Shown: positions 17,737 to 24,626 of the stretch, in pieces
How the letters are laid out: each line of letters opens with the position of its first letter
How positions within the stretch are numbered: the stretch's first letter is position 1
IMG/VR virus record: IMGVR_UViG_3300044712_000401
Location: 1-38,413 of that record
Source: a virus
Direction: 5' to 3' (one strand)
Length of the DNA stretch: 38,413 nucleotides
Program-made: the position numbers and the translations under genes
The notes under the pieces: model-generated
What the model saw: the letters and a program-made list of their open reading frames with translations, nothing else
What the model was told of the DNA's origin: nothing
Database searches by the model: none

Positions 17737-17927
17737 TTTTCGTCTTTTGGCTTCTCTGAAACGCCGGCTTCTGCGTCAAGCTCTTTGATTCGCTCTTCGG
17801 CGCGGTCGATATGAAGAGCTTTTCGAATCATGTCGTTTCTCTGCTCGCGAATTAGGAAAGCAGCCCGCCGCCATAACGCAAGCTCGTCGCGCAATAACTC
17901 AGCTGTGTCCAATCCTCCTCCGTCCAT
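17733..17927 (-). CDS. Small helical protein between terS and terL
   Basis: A 64-residue, highly charged and probably all-helical protein (LRDELALWRRAAFLIREQR, then AEERIKELDAEAG). It overlaps the terL start (ATGA) and follows terS by a few bases. I do not recognise it; coupling suggests a packaging-related role. Confidence 0.55.
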   Translation of the reverse strand: MDGGGLDTAELLRDELALWRRAAFLIREQRNDMIRKALHIDRAEERIKELDAEAGVSEKPKDEK

Positions 17928-17931
17928 CTAT

Positions 17932-18441
17932 TCACTCGCCTTTCAGTTGTTTGATTCGCTCTGTGAGATCAACCTTCGAGACCTTGACCTCAAGTTCGCC
18001 ATCGACTTTGGTTTCAACCTTGTCGGTGAATAGTCTGTGATGTCGTCCGAGCATCTCGAGCGCCTTCTCTTTCGCTAGCTTGATCTCGAGAACGCCATCT
18101 TTGTCGTACTTCCATCCGACGATTGAGCGGCGCACATCCTCTGGCAGCTCTGCGATTTGCTGAGGATTCGCTAAGTAAACAAGGTCTTTCGGGTCGAACA
18201 TCGCCAGACGTTCAATCTCTTGAATCACTCGATCTGCAGTGATTCTTGTCCGCTCGCCACGCTCACTCATTAGCTCTTGCACTCGACGCTGCACGTTAGG
18301 TTTCGTGAGGTTTTCAGATGCGATCTCTTTCGCAGTCGCCTCGCTGTAACCAGCTCTAATGGCTGCTTGCGCGCCATTCAAATCAACGATGTATTCAAGG
18401 CAAAAGCGTTCTTGCTTTGGCGTAAGCTTCTTTTCAGCCAT
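17932..18441 (-). CDS. Terminase small subunit
   Basis: A 169-residue protein of the Terminase_2 type. The N-terminal DNA-binding part is LTPKQERFCLEYIVDLNGAQ, AAIRAGYSEATAKEIASENL and KPNVQRRV. The oligomerisation helices follow (ITADRVIQEIERLAMFDP), then a beta strand with GWKYDKDG and a charged tail. It recognises the packaging start and regulates the large subunit. Its ATG overlaps the end of the upstream 34-codon membrane-peptide gene by 8 nt. Confidence 0.88.
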   Translation of the reverse strand: MAEKKLTPKQERFCLEYIVDLNGAQAAIRAGYSEATAKEIASENLTKPNVQRRVQELMSERGERTRITADRVIQEIERLAMFDPKDLVYLANPQQIAELPEDVRRSIVGWKYDKDGVLEIKLAKEKALEMLGRHHRLFTDKVETKVDGELEVKVSKVDLTERIKQLKGE

Positions 18442-18538
18442 GCTTGCTCCGCTTGATCGCCGAAATTATTGCCTCGGCTATCATGTGACCGATACAGAAT
18501 CCAACCGCGCTGTAAAAGATGATTTCCCAAACGGTCAT
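18434..18538 (-). CDS. 34-aa single-span membrane peptide
   Basis: A short frame of 34 codons plus stop. It starts one base after the stop of the upstream gene, and its end overlaps the terS start (ATGGCTGA). The predicted peptide has one membrane segment (IIFYSAVGFCIGHMIAEAII) and a basic tail (KRSKHG). Tight overlap on both sides argues that it is translated. The role is unknown; a small inner-membrane phage peptide, possibly holin-like or anti-host, is conceivable. Confidence 0.5.
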   Translation of the reverse strand: MTVWEIIFYSAVGFCIGHMIAEAIISAIKRSKHG

Positions 18539-18742
18539 TCACCAACCCCTGTGTCGAATGATTCTGCGGATTGTCGCTTTCACAAAAGACGGATGGAGCC
18601 CTTGATCGATCATGGCCTTCCCAGTGCGCTCAATGCCGAAGTATTTAATCGACGCGAAAATGTCGTCGTGAAACTTGGGATCAAACAATGCGGGTATTAG
18701 ATTGCTAGCGATGGATTGAGATGAGTCTAGAATCACGTCCAT
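18539..18742 (-). CDS. Small hypothetical protein, first leftward gene of the late operon
   Basis: A 67-residue helical protein. An in-frame ATG at 18763 would give 74 residues, but its ribosome site would have to lie inside the palindrome. The ATG at 18742 has GAAGAG at a suitable distance and then lies 22 nt from the palindrome, matching the other copies. The sequence contains FDPKFHDDIFASIKYFGIER and a basic end. No family is recognised. Confidence 0.5.
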   Translation of the reverse strand: MDVILDSSQSIASNLIPALFDPKFHDDIFASIKYFGIERTGKAMIDQGLHPSFVKATIRRIIRHRGW

Positions 18743-18764
18743 AACATGATTCTCTTCGCGCATT

Positions 18765-18784
18765 GGTAAACCGCAAAGTTTACC
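18765..18784. promoter_or_regulatory. 20-bp palindrome, copy 3
   Basis: GGTAAACCGCAAAGTTTACC lies between the leftward 18742 gene and the rightward 18840 gene, 9 nt upstream of the -35 box of a rightward promoter. See copies at 2265 and 15795. Confidence 0.6.
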
Positions 18785-18793
18785 AGCACACGG

Positions 18794-18821
18794 TTGAATT
18801 TCAGATTGATTTTCGTATCAG
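18794..18821 (+). promoter_or_regulatory. Sigma70-like promoter for the 18840 gene
   Basis: TTGAAT, 16 nt, TATCAG (four of six matches in each box). The predicted start of transcription would be about 12 nt before the ATG, leaving little room for a ribosome site. Confidence 0.35.
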
Positions 18822-18839
18822 TGCGCTTACGATGGCCGT

Positions 18840-19064
18840 ATGGCTCTTAAAGAAAAAATCGCAGAATCAATCTCAGCATTCGTTTTCGAAAAGAAAGTCA
18901 CGAGAAGCGAGCGCGCCGCAATCACGATTCTGGTCCATCCTGACGAGAAGATCGCTTACGACATTCTGCAAGCGCGAAGTGGTCGTGAGTTTTCAAAACT
19001 CATTCAGAGCGTAGTGCGAGAAACGATTCGCGAAGCTGAAGAGATGCAACAAGAGGCGAGCTGA
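18840..19064 (+). CDS. Ribbon-helix-helix-like small protein
   Basis: A 74-residue protein. After a charged N-terminal helix, residues about 27-65 read AAITILVHPDEKIAYDILQA, then a helix SKLIQSVVRETIREAEE. This strand-helix-helix order fits an Arc/CopG-type DNA-binding dimer. It is the only rightward gene in the region and sits directly beside palindrome copy 3. RHH proteins bind short inverted repeats, so it is a candidate ligand of the three palindromes (inference). It converges on another RHH-like gene at 19070-19222. Confidence 0.55.
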   Translation: MALKEKIAESISAFVFEKKVTRSERAAITILVHPDEKIAYDILQARSGREFSKLIQSVVRETIREAEEMQQEAS

Positions 19065-19069
19065 TTACT

Positions 19070-19222
19070 TCAGCGCCTCACGCGCCTCTTGGCTCGATCG
19101 AGCTCACGCGCGATCACTTGCTTGATCCATGTCTGATAAGGCAAATGCTCGATAGCCGCCTGCTGCTTGATCGCCTCAAGCAGATCCTCCTCGATCTTGA
19201 TTGTAATTGGTTTTGTGGCCAT
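19070..19222 (-). CDS. Ribbon-helix-helix (CopG-like) protein
   Basis: A 50-residue protein: one beta strand (KPITIKIEEDLLEAIKQQAA), a turn with HLPYQTWI, then a second helix ending in a very basic tail (DRAKRRVRR). This is the compact Arc/CopG architecture seen in phage repressors and antitoxins. The start is the ATG at 19222, just after the previous gene's stop; no clear ribosome site is seen, so translation may be coupled. No toxin gene is recognisable next to it. Confidence 0.6.
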   Translation of the reverse strand: MATKPITIKIEEDLLEAIKQQAAIEHLPYQTWIKQVIARELDRAKRRVRR

Positions 19223-19229
19223 GGCGCGC

Positions 19230-19625
19230 TCACTGAGCCTGCAGGGCGGCGACGGTCTTACCATTAACCATCACATTGTCGTATTGTATTTTGCCCGCAT
19301 CATAGGCCTTTGCGAGCTCGAGCGCCTCCTCCTCGCTCTCGGCATATGCAAGTACTGAGGTCTCGCCATCAACCTTAGTATCAGTGTCTGCAAGAGTAAC
19401 GTCGCCGTCTGCGATCAAGTACAACTTTTTGCCACTCATACCGCCGCGAACATACCGTTGCATCGCATCGATGTCGGCCTGCGACAGTCCGCGCTCAAAG
19501 TCCCAATCCTCGCCCTCTGCACCCAGTAGTACACTCGCGCATTCAAGGCCCGTTTGGCGGCTGTAAAATGTTATCAAGGTTTCGCCCTCGGTCGTTTTGC
19601 TTTCGCGTGCAGTAAAGTCTTTCAT
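19230..19625 (-). CDS. Hypothetical acidic protein with its own promoter
   Basis: A 131-residue acidic protein. Beta-like N-terminus (ETLITFYSRQTGLECASVLL), a helix-rich centre and a C-terminal part with ESEEEALELAKAYDAG. No family is recognised. AAGGAG precedes its ATG, and a sigma70-like promoter lies 45-75 nt upstream. It therefore probably heads a short transcript with the RHH gene. Confidence 0.6.
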   Translation of the reverse strand: MKDFTARESKTTEGETLITFYSRQTGLECASVLLGAEGEDWDFERGLSQADIDAMQRYVRGGMSGKKLYLIADGDVTLADTDTKVDGETSVLAYAESEEEALELAKAYDAGKIQYDNVMVNGKTVAALQAQ

Positions 19626-19669
19626 TTTTTAGCTCCTTAGTATTTGTCATTTATCATAGCTACAAATAC

Positions 19670-19698
19670 AGTATGCACCAGGTATGTACTAATAGCAA
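19670..19698 (-). promoter_or_regulatory. Leftward sigma70-like promoter
   Basis: TTGCTA, 17 nt, CATACT on the minus strand, in the only sizeable gap of the early operon's far end (19626-19740). The surrounding A/T-rich DNA repeats AAATAC several times, possibly an operator. Confidence 0.4.
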
Positions 19699-19740
19699 GG
19701 TATTTTTGGAGTATTTTTGCTATTTAAAAACAGCGTGTGA

Positions 19741-20727
19741 TTACGGTTGGTTAGCGGAGCCCTTAAGAGCCTCCCGTGCGATCTCAACAGCACGTCTGAT
19801 ATCCGTCGGCGCTCGGTAGATCTCTTGGAGCGCATCATGGTAACGCTCGCGATCGGCATATACACTCTCATAGAGCTTGTCTTTTTTGATCATTTCAGTC
19901 AGCCGCGAGACCTCAGCCTCGAGCACCCTCATCTTTTTCGCATTCTCGGCAGAGTTCGCCTCGCCTTGATTGAGTTTGGCCTCGAGCTCCCGGATGCGCT
20001 CTTTGAGGTTTTCAACGCCGACTGCCATGACCTGAGCGGCATCGGTGTCGAGGCCAGCCATCACACGCATGGTGGCGTTTTCTTTTTCGAGCTCTAGGAT
20101 GCGCTTCTCCTGCATAAATATCTGCTTTGCTTGTATGTCGTAAGCTTCCTGAAAGCTGATTCTTTTCACATTCGGATCGCTCTCATCCCCAGTCGTAAGT
20201 GTAAGTCTCGGAGCGTCACCTACTCGCCCTCTACGGCCTCTGAGCCAGTCAAACATCCAGGTCGCAGCATAAACGAAGTCAGCCTTGATAACTTGGTCGA
20301 TTGTACCGTCATCGAGTTCGGCGATAATGGCAGCTTGTTGTTTGATTGCTTCCATCACCACAGCCTCGTTCGGAGCCGACTCGGGGGCATTCTCGATTGC
20401 ACGATCAGGCACGATCTCGCGAACGTGAATATAGTTTTCCGGCACAGAAGGCGTCTTGTCCCATCCGTACATCACGTACTCTGCCGGTGCCTTGTGTTCC
20501 GGGAGTTTTTTAATCCAAAACTCACGTCCGGAGGAGTGTGAGGGGGCATTCTTAGCAAGAATCGCAAGCTGGTTGAACCAGTAAGCAAATCCAATTGTAT
20601 CGAGGCACGTCTCGTACAGCTTCGGGTCTGCTTTCAGCATGTTGTAGAGGCATTCGGCAGCTGTGTACTTTTGGTTTTCCATTCCATTATCCTTTTTCGA
20701 AGCGTGAGTGGATTCGTGATTACTCAT
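19741..20727 (-). CDS. Modular accessory protein with C-terminal coiled coil
   Basis: A 328-residue protein. Residues about 70-120 carry REFWI ... NYIHVREIVP, a module shared with the 90-aa product at 22092-22364. Residues about 150-190 contain WMFDWLRGRRGR and a basic stretch. Residues about 205-295 are a long coiled coil. Start: the ATG at 20727 overlaps the previous stop (ATGA), but an internal ATG at 20682 has a better AAGGA site and is a serious alternative. Function unknown; it is the last gene of the accessory run. Confidence 0.65.
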   Translation of the reverse strand: MSNHESTHASKKDNGMENQKYTAAECLYNMLKADPKLYETCLDTIGFAYWFNQLAILAKNAPSHSSGREFWIKKLPEHKAPAEYVMYGWDKTPSVPENYIHVREIVPDRAIENAPESAPNEAVVMEAIKQQAAIIAELDDGTIDQVIKADFVYAATWMFDWLRGRRGRVGDAPRLTLTTGDESDPNVKRISFQEAYDIQAKQIFMQEKRILELEKENATMRVMAGLDTDAAQVMAVGVENLKERIRELEAKLNQGEANSAENAKKMRVLEAEVSRLTEMIKKDKLYESVYADRERYHDALQEIYRAPTDIRRAVEIAREALKGSANQP

Positions 20728-20951
20728 TTCTCACCTTCCACATACATAAAGTAAAGTTTGCCGTCCACAGGATCAGGCTGAATATCAACGCCTAGTTCAA
20801 TCGCTCGCCGTGTGCAATAGTCCATCAGCATAGGAGCGTATGAGTCGCGCCCTTGAGCGTATCGCTTAGCCATGAACCACATCTTCTTGATGATATCTTT
20901 GAGCTCTTCGTTTTCGAGGATGTAGCGGCGGCTTGATTTTGGATCGGTCAT
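20724..20951 (-). CDS. Small accessory protein
   Basis: A 75-residue protein starting in an ATGA overlap with the upstream gene. It has a helical N-terminus (ENEELKDIIKKMWFMAKRYA) and a short C-terminal strand (DGKLYFMYVEG). No family is recognised. Confidence 0.55.
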   Translation of the reverse strand: MTDPKSSRRYILENEELKDIIKKMWFMAKRYAQGRDSYAPMLMDYCTRRAIELGVDIQPDPVDGKLYFMYVEGEK

Positions 20952-21175
20952 TTCTTCTTTTCCTTCGCGTCGAGGTAGTCGGCAGCTTTCGTTAACCAGG
21001 CTGCCCACTTTCTACATGTCTTAGCGTTCGCCCCACATCGAGGCCAATGCCAGAACTGAACAGCTATCTCGCCGTGTTCATCAGTCACTTCAAAGATCAC
21101 ACCACTATCGGCAAACGGTCTCGGCTTATTCTTTCTCGCCTGTTTCTTCGCTATTGATTTCTCGTATGCGTTCAC
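20948..21175 (-). CDS. Small accessory protein, GTG start
   Basis: A 75-residue protein with a GTG start in a GTGA overlap and AAGGA nine bases upstream. It has a basic N-terminus (KKQARKNKPRP), a strand pair and a C-terminal helix (WAAWLTKAADYLDAKEKKK). The centre (IAVQFWHWPRCG) is distinctive, but I do not recognise the family. Its first five residues (MNAYE) repeat those of the upstream gene. Confidence 0.55.
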   Translation of the reverse strand: MNAYEKSIAKKQARKNKPRPFADSGVIFEVTDEHGEIAVQFWHWPRCGANAKTCRKWAAWLTKAADYLDAKEKKK

Positions 21176-21354
21176 TTAATCGAGTCCTTCTTGCTAGCAT
21201 AGTAAAGCTTCATGGCTTCTCTCAGATGGTATGCGCCTTTTATGTTCCTGTAGACCTGCCACCATCTCTCAAATGCGATCACGATGACGCCTCCAAGAAA
21301 TATCATTACCGACACACCTACAATCGCTCGACCTAAAATCTCGTAGGCGTTCAC
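21172..21354 (-). CDS. Small single-span membrane protein
   Basis: A 60-residue protein with one membrane segment (IVGVSVMIFLGGVIVIAFER) near the N-terminus and a basic cytoplasmic tail. GTG start in a GTGA overlap, with GGGAGGG as ribosome site. The role is unknown. Confidence 0.55.
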   Translation of the reverse strand: MNAYEILGRAIVGVSVMIFLGGVIVIAFERWWQVYRNIKGAYHLREAMKLYYASKKDSIK

Positions 21355-21545
21355 TTGCCCTCCCGAAGACCGATGGCCTTACACATATCGTTGAATGCTG
21401 AGTCATACACACCAGCCGGATCAGGCTCTTTCTCGAGAGCATAGGGCTTAACTTGATCTCGCCAAGCTTTTGCAAGATCGTATCGAGAGACAATTACCTT
21501 ATGGCCAAGAAGGACTTCTATTAGATCAGCTAAAAGCTTCTTCAC
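21351..21545 (-). CDS. Small accessory protein
   Basis: A 64-residue, probably helical protein starting at GTG in a GTGA overlap. It contains LLADLIEVLLGHKVIVSRYD and an AFNDMCKAIGL end. No family is recognised. Confidence 0.5.
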   Translation of the reverse strand: MKKLLADLIEVLLGHKVIVSRYDLAKAWRDQVKPYALEKEPDPAGVYDSAFNDMCKAIGLREGK

Positions 21546-21775
21546 TTGGCGGACTCCTCGTCTTTGGGTGGAATAGGTAACTCACACCACCTCTCGAAAT
21601 CCTCAAGCCCCCACGGCAATTCACAGCCGTCTTGATCGACAACCATGCTCTCCTCCCATATGTATTCGCCGACGTAATATTCCCACTTCGTTTCACCAGT
21701 GACAGCATTTCGCACCCATGTACCAAGCATCACGAGTCTGTCTTCTGGAACCGATTCAATTGATTGCCAGCTCAC
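21542..21775 (-). CDS. DUF551-like small phage protein
   Basis: A 77-residue protein: SWQSIESVPEDRLVMLGTWV, then YVGEYIWEES and a C-terminal WCELPIPP. The pattern (W..I...P.D at the start and a closing W..LP.PP) is that of DUF551-type proteins found in many prophages, function unknown. It starts at GTG, overlapping the previous stop. Confidence 0.55.
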   Translation of the reverse strand: MSWQSIESVPEDRLVMLGTWVRNAVTGETKWEYYVGEYIWEESMVVDQDGCELPWGLEDFERWCELPIPPKDEESAK

Positions 21776-22095
21776 ACACCACCTCTTTTCGAGTCGATGA
21801 TTGCGAGGGCTTCTTCACAGCGCCGAACATAAACAGGCCACTTCTTTTTGTTATCTTCATCGTTAAAGAGAGCAAACCATCCAAGCGAACCTCTCAGTGC
21901 ATCACGAATCTTCCCGACCCCCTCGGCACTGAGAACAATGGAGCCAAATGGCAATTCTCGACCAGACATGAACCCAGCACAGTAAGAATGTCTCTGAGAG
22001 GGCCATAGAGATTGTCCATCTTCTGTGTCCTCATTGAATTTTTCATGAGCCTCTACAAGTACAGGGGGCAGCTCATGGCACTTTTGATCATTCAT
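21772..22095 (-). CDS. Accessory protein sharing a C-terminal module with its neighbour
   Basis: A 107-residue protein. The C-terminal half (IVLSAEGVGKIRDAL ... CEEALAIIDSKR) matches that of the adjacent 90-aa product (LVLSADEADKVYQAL ... AEALAIIEKMR). At the DNA level a 20-bp stretch is identical (21794-21813 and 22111-22130). It was probably produced by duplication and domain exchange. It starts in an ATGA-type overlap. No function is known. Confidence 0.55.
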   Translation of the reverse strand: MNDQKCHELPPVLVEAHEKFNEDTEDGQSLWPSQRHSYCAGFMSGRELPFGSIVLSAEGVGKIRDALRGSLGWFALFNDEDNKKKWPVYVRRCEEALAIIDSKRGGV

Positions 22096-22364
22096 GGCAT
22101 TCTCATTTTCTCGATGATTGCGAGGGCTTCGGCCAGGCCGCCAAACAATCGACCGCATCGTTTCTCTTCGTCTTTCAGTGCTTGATACACTTTGTCCGCT
22201 TCATCTGCTGAGAGCACTAAGTCGCCTGGGAGAACTTCTCTGACGTGGATGATATCCCGATTTTTTCTCTCGATCAGATCGACAGTGCAGTACTGAGAGC
22301 ACGCCTCATTGTCGCCAAACTTAAATCCGGCAATCCAAAACTCCCGCCGCTTTTGATCAGTCAT
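22092..22364 (-). CDS. Accessory protein with REFWI/IHVREV and EALAII modules
   Basis: A 90-residue protein that joins two modules: REFWI ... IIHVREVLP (shared with the 328-aa product at 19741-20727) and LVLSADEADKVYQAL ... EALAII (shared with the 107-aa product next to it). It starts 8 nt inside the end of the upstream gene. Function unknown. Confidence 0.6.
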   Translation of the reverse strand: MTDQKRREFWIAGFKFGDNEACSQYCTVDLIERKNRDIIHVREVLPGDLVLSADEADKVYQALKDEEKRCGRLFGGLAEALAIIEKMRMP

Positions 22365-22818
22365 CTAGCACCTCAACCTCGTCTAGAAGCAATTTGACAG
22401 TGTTATGGTATGCCTTCACGAGTAACTCTGGGCTGATGTTCTCTTGTCGATAAGTTCCTGACCTGGCCATCCCTGCCATCACACCATCAATAATATGATC
22501 GAGCACATCGATTAGATTCACATCGTCTTGGATGAATCTCGGATCATTAAAATGATGACGTTCCTTCTCTTGATGTAAATCCCACCAATCGCGCTCTTTA
22601 AAGCCTGTCCGAAAGTTCCGGTAGAAGTCATCAAGGTGGCTCAGCTTCGTGAGATCGTGATTTTCTTGCTGTTTGATCATAAGGTAGACGAAAAAATAGT
22701 AGCCTTGCCTGACGTCATCCAAATGAGAGTGCGTACTATCAAGGAGCTCATCTTTTGTGACTTTCGACCAGTCACAGGTTCTAGTATCAGCCGTTTTACT
22801 TTTCCTAATTTTAATCAT
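22357..22818 (-). CDS. HD-like conserved phage protein
   Basis: A 153-residue protein with evenly spaced His/Asp motifs: STHSHLDDV, ENHDLTKLSH, WWDLHQEKERHHF, then DDVNLIDVLDHIIDGVMAGM. This helical metal-ligand pattern resembles HD-type phosphohydrolases, and similar proteins occur widely in phages. Substrate and activity are unknown, and the HD call is by eye. Confidence 0.6.
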   Translation of the reverse strand: MIKIRKSKTADTRTCDWSKVTKDELLDSTHSHLDDVRQGYYFFVYLMIKQQENHDLTKLSHLDDFYRNFRTGFKERDWWDLHQEKERHHFNDPRFIQDDVNLIDVLDHIIDGVMAGMARSGTYRQENISPELLVKAYHNTVKLLLDEVEVLDD

Positions 22819-22819
22819 T

Positions 22820-23038
22820 TCACTCAGCCTCTTTTCCCTTCGCTATCCAATTAAGCGTATCCATCGGCAAGAGATGCCAGTCATCCCAGCCCGATGTTGA
22901 CGAGTAAGCTTCACACCGCTCGCCTTCGTGCTTAAAGTCAGCATAAGACTGCCTTAGTACATGTGGCTTAGCCCGATACCTGTAGCAGTGTTCGCGCGAC
23001 GGGCATTCGTGGTCGCGGCACAAGCTTATGTCAGCCAT
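22820..23038 (-). CDS. Cys/His-rich small protein
   Basis: A 72-residue protein starting at ATG 23038; a longer frame is low-complexity and lacks a ribosome site. The N-terminus (LCRDHECPSREHCYRYRAKP) and a later ERCEAY give four Cys with His, a likely zinc-binding knuckle. Similar short CPxxxxCYR proteins are common in phage accessory regions. Function unknown. Confidence 0.6.
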   Translation of the reverse strand: MADISLCRDHECPSREHCYRYRAKPHVLRQSYADFKHEGERCEAYSSTSGWDDWHLLPMDTLNWIAKGKEAE

Positions 23039-23405
23039 GGTCACCACCAAGCGCACTAGCTTCAAGATCAGAAATATCATCAAGCTTAGACTCAAGCTCA
23101 GAGATTGCCGTTTGATGCTTCTTGATTTCAAACTCAATGAACTGTCTGTTGATTTCTAGCGAGTGCGCACGAATTCCATCGATCCGCTTCAGGCATTCTT
23201 CTCTTGAAGTATAGATCCAGTAACTTTTCACTCGCTCTTCAATCAGATCAAGAACGTCTGTAGGCAATAAATCATCAAGATCGGGCTTTTCATTGAATGT
23301 CTCCGACACCCGACCAAATGGTGTGCTTAATTCTAAGCACCATTGCTTCTCGCTAGGATCTGCAAAGTTATAATTCCCTTGAGAGCAATAAAAATATGTT
23401 CTCAT
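23031..23405 (-). CDS. Hypothetical protein with C-terminal coiled coil
   Basis: A 124-residue protein: an aromatic-rich N-terminal part (MRTYFYCSQGNYNF, KQWCLELSTPFGRV) and a helical C-terminal coil (EFEIKKHQTAISELESKLDD). It directly follows the long coiled-coil gene upstream. No family is recognised. Confidence 0.55.
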   Translation of the reverse strand: MRTYFYCSQGNYNFADPSEKQWCLELSTPFGRVSETFNEKPDLDDLLPTDVLDLIEERVKSYWIYTSREECLKRIDGIRAHSLEINRQFIEFEIKKHQTAISELESKLDDISDLEASALGGDHG

Positions 23406-24005
23406 TTATTCATCCCCCACTGCCCGAGTCGCATTGTAGTTCGCCAGAGACTCCTCGAACGAAGCAATGTCCACCTCAGAATAGCGCCTCTTTTTAAGAT
23501 CACTGATTGCCGACTCAAGCGATGAGACGAGAAGGTTATCTGCCTCCCTCACCAACGCCTCCAGCTCAGTGATTCGAGCCTTCGCATCCTCAATCCAATC
23601 GCGATTCATGTGATAGACTTTATCGATTCTTTCTAGCTCCTCAATTCGAGCGCGGTCTCTCAGCCTTTCAGCTTCAAAAAACTGACAGTGCTGATCATGA
23701 ATCTTTTCTCTGTCTTCGAGAGCCAGCCGCAGGCCTTCGATCTCCGCTCGGTCCTTTTCATGCTGTGACTCGAGCCGCTCAATCTGTTCCTTCTGATGCC
23801 TGATAAACTGCGCGTCCTTGATTTCTTCATCTTTGAGTCGCTCGATTTCCGCGCGGTCATTTTCGTGCTGCTTGTATAGATCATCGTAAGCGCGTCTAAT
23901 CTCGAAATAGCGCTCCTCTGTCAGCGCCGGATTGGTGTGATTCAGTCGGCGAAACTCGCTGCTTGATACGATTACTTTCGGTTTCTCAAACCCGTTCGCG
24001 TTCAT
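23406..24005 (-). CDS. Long coiled-coil protein
   Basis: A 199-residue protein starting at 24005, where ATG overlaps the previous stop (ATGA). Nearly all of residues 40-190 is a coiled coil with internally repeated segments (HENDRAEIERLKDEE and HEKDRAEIEGLRLALEDRE). No catalytic motif is visible. Other coiled-coil gene products in this operon (328, 124, 85 and 82 aa) suggest interacting helical partners, but this is inference. Confidence 0.6.
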   Translation of the reverse strand: MNANGFEKPKVIVSSSEFRRLNHTNPALTEERYFEIRRAYDDLYKQHENDRAEIERLKDEEIKDAQFIRHQKEQIERLESQHEKDRAEIEGLRLALEDREKIHDQHCQFFEAERLRDRARIEELERIDKVYHMNRDWIEDAKARITELEALVREADNLLVSSLESAISDLKKRRYSEVDIASFEESLANYNATRAVGDE

Positions 24006-24133
24006 TGGGCATCTCCCCTTGTAAGCCACGCAACGAAGGCCATCAAAGCGAACGCAACAATAACAGGCAAGGCGGCGACAAACAGTGCTCCAAGTCCGTC
24101 AGCGTGCTTGTCTGCAAATTCCCAGAATGTCAT
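24002..24133 (-). CDS. 43-aa single-span membrane protein
   Basis: The ATG at 24133 overlaps the previous stop, and the stop overlaps the next gene's start. A single membrane span (LFVAALPVIVAFALMAFVAW) is followed by LTRGDAQ, giving a small inner-membrane peptide. Double overlap supports translation. Function unknown; a holin-like or exclusion role cannot be told apart by sequence. Confidence 0.55.
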   Translation of the reverse strand: MTFWEFADKHADGLGALFVAALPVIVAFALMAFVAWLTRGDAQ

Positions 24134-24258
24134 TTCGTCACCTTCTCGCGCAGTAAGTTGATGATCATCGAGACTGCCAGCTTCCGATGCGCCTGAGTCT
24201 TGCAACTCAGTACGCCATCCAGAAGCGTCACTAACTGTTTAAATTCTTGCTCGCTCAT
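24130..24258 (-). CDS. 42-aa helical peptide
   Basis: A short frame of 42 codons plus stop, preceded by GAGGTG and ending in an overlap with the next gene. It is predicted to be helical (EFKQLVTLLDGVLSC, AVSMIINLLREKVTK). No family is recognised. Confidence 0.45.
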   Translation of the reverse strand: MSEQEFKQLVTLLDGVLSCKTQAHRKLAVSMIINLLREKVTK

Positions 24259-24260
24259 AC

Positions 24261-24557
24261 TCACACCTCGATGCCGTGTTTGATAATTCGTTCGGCTACA
24301 TCAAGCTGCTCAGACTTCGGACGATTGTTTTGAAGCACGCTCACAATTTCACTGATGCTAACCTTGTGATTTTTATCCCTAGCGCCAATGAGAAGCCATT
24401 CGCTGTGTTCGTCTTCGCAATAAACAGACTCGGCGAGGAGTTCTCGGAGAATATCCAATGTCTCGGAAGGTCTATCATCGCGGCTCCAATGTCTGCGCCA
24501 TAACGGAACAAACCTCTCACACAGCTCATCTATCAGCTTGGTTTTTGGATCAGTCAT
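24261..24557 (-). CDS. Small accessory protein
   Basis: A 98-residue protein with GGAGGG before its ATG. It contains RFVPLWRRHWSRDDRPSETL and ISEIVSVLQNNRP. Mostly helical; no recognised family. Confidence 0.55.
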   Translation of the reverse strand: MTDPKTKLIDELCERFVPLWRRHWSRDDRPSETLDILRELLAESVYCEDEHSEWLLIGARDKNHKVSISEIVSVLQNNRPKSEQLDVAERIIKHGIEV

Positions 24558-24626
24558 AATCCCTCCACTCTCAATTGCTTCCGCCCACGTCAGAAAGGCC
24601 CGTGACGTGGGCCAGTCGAATTCGAT

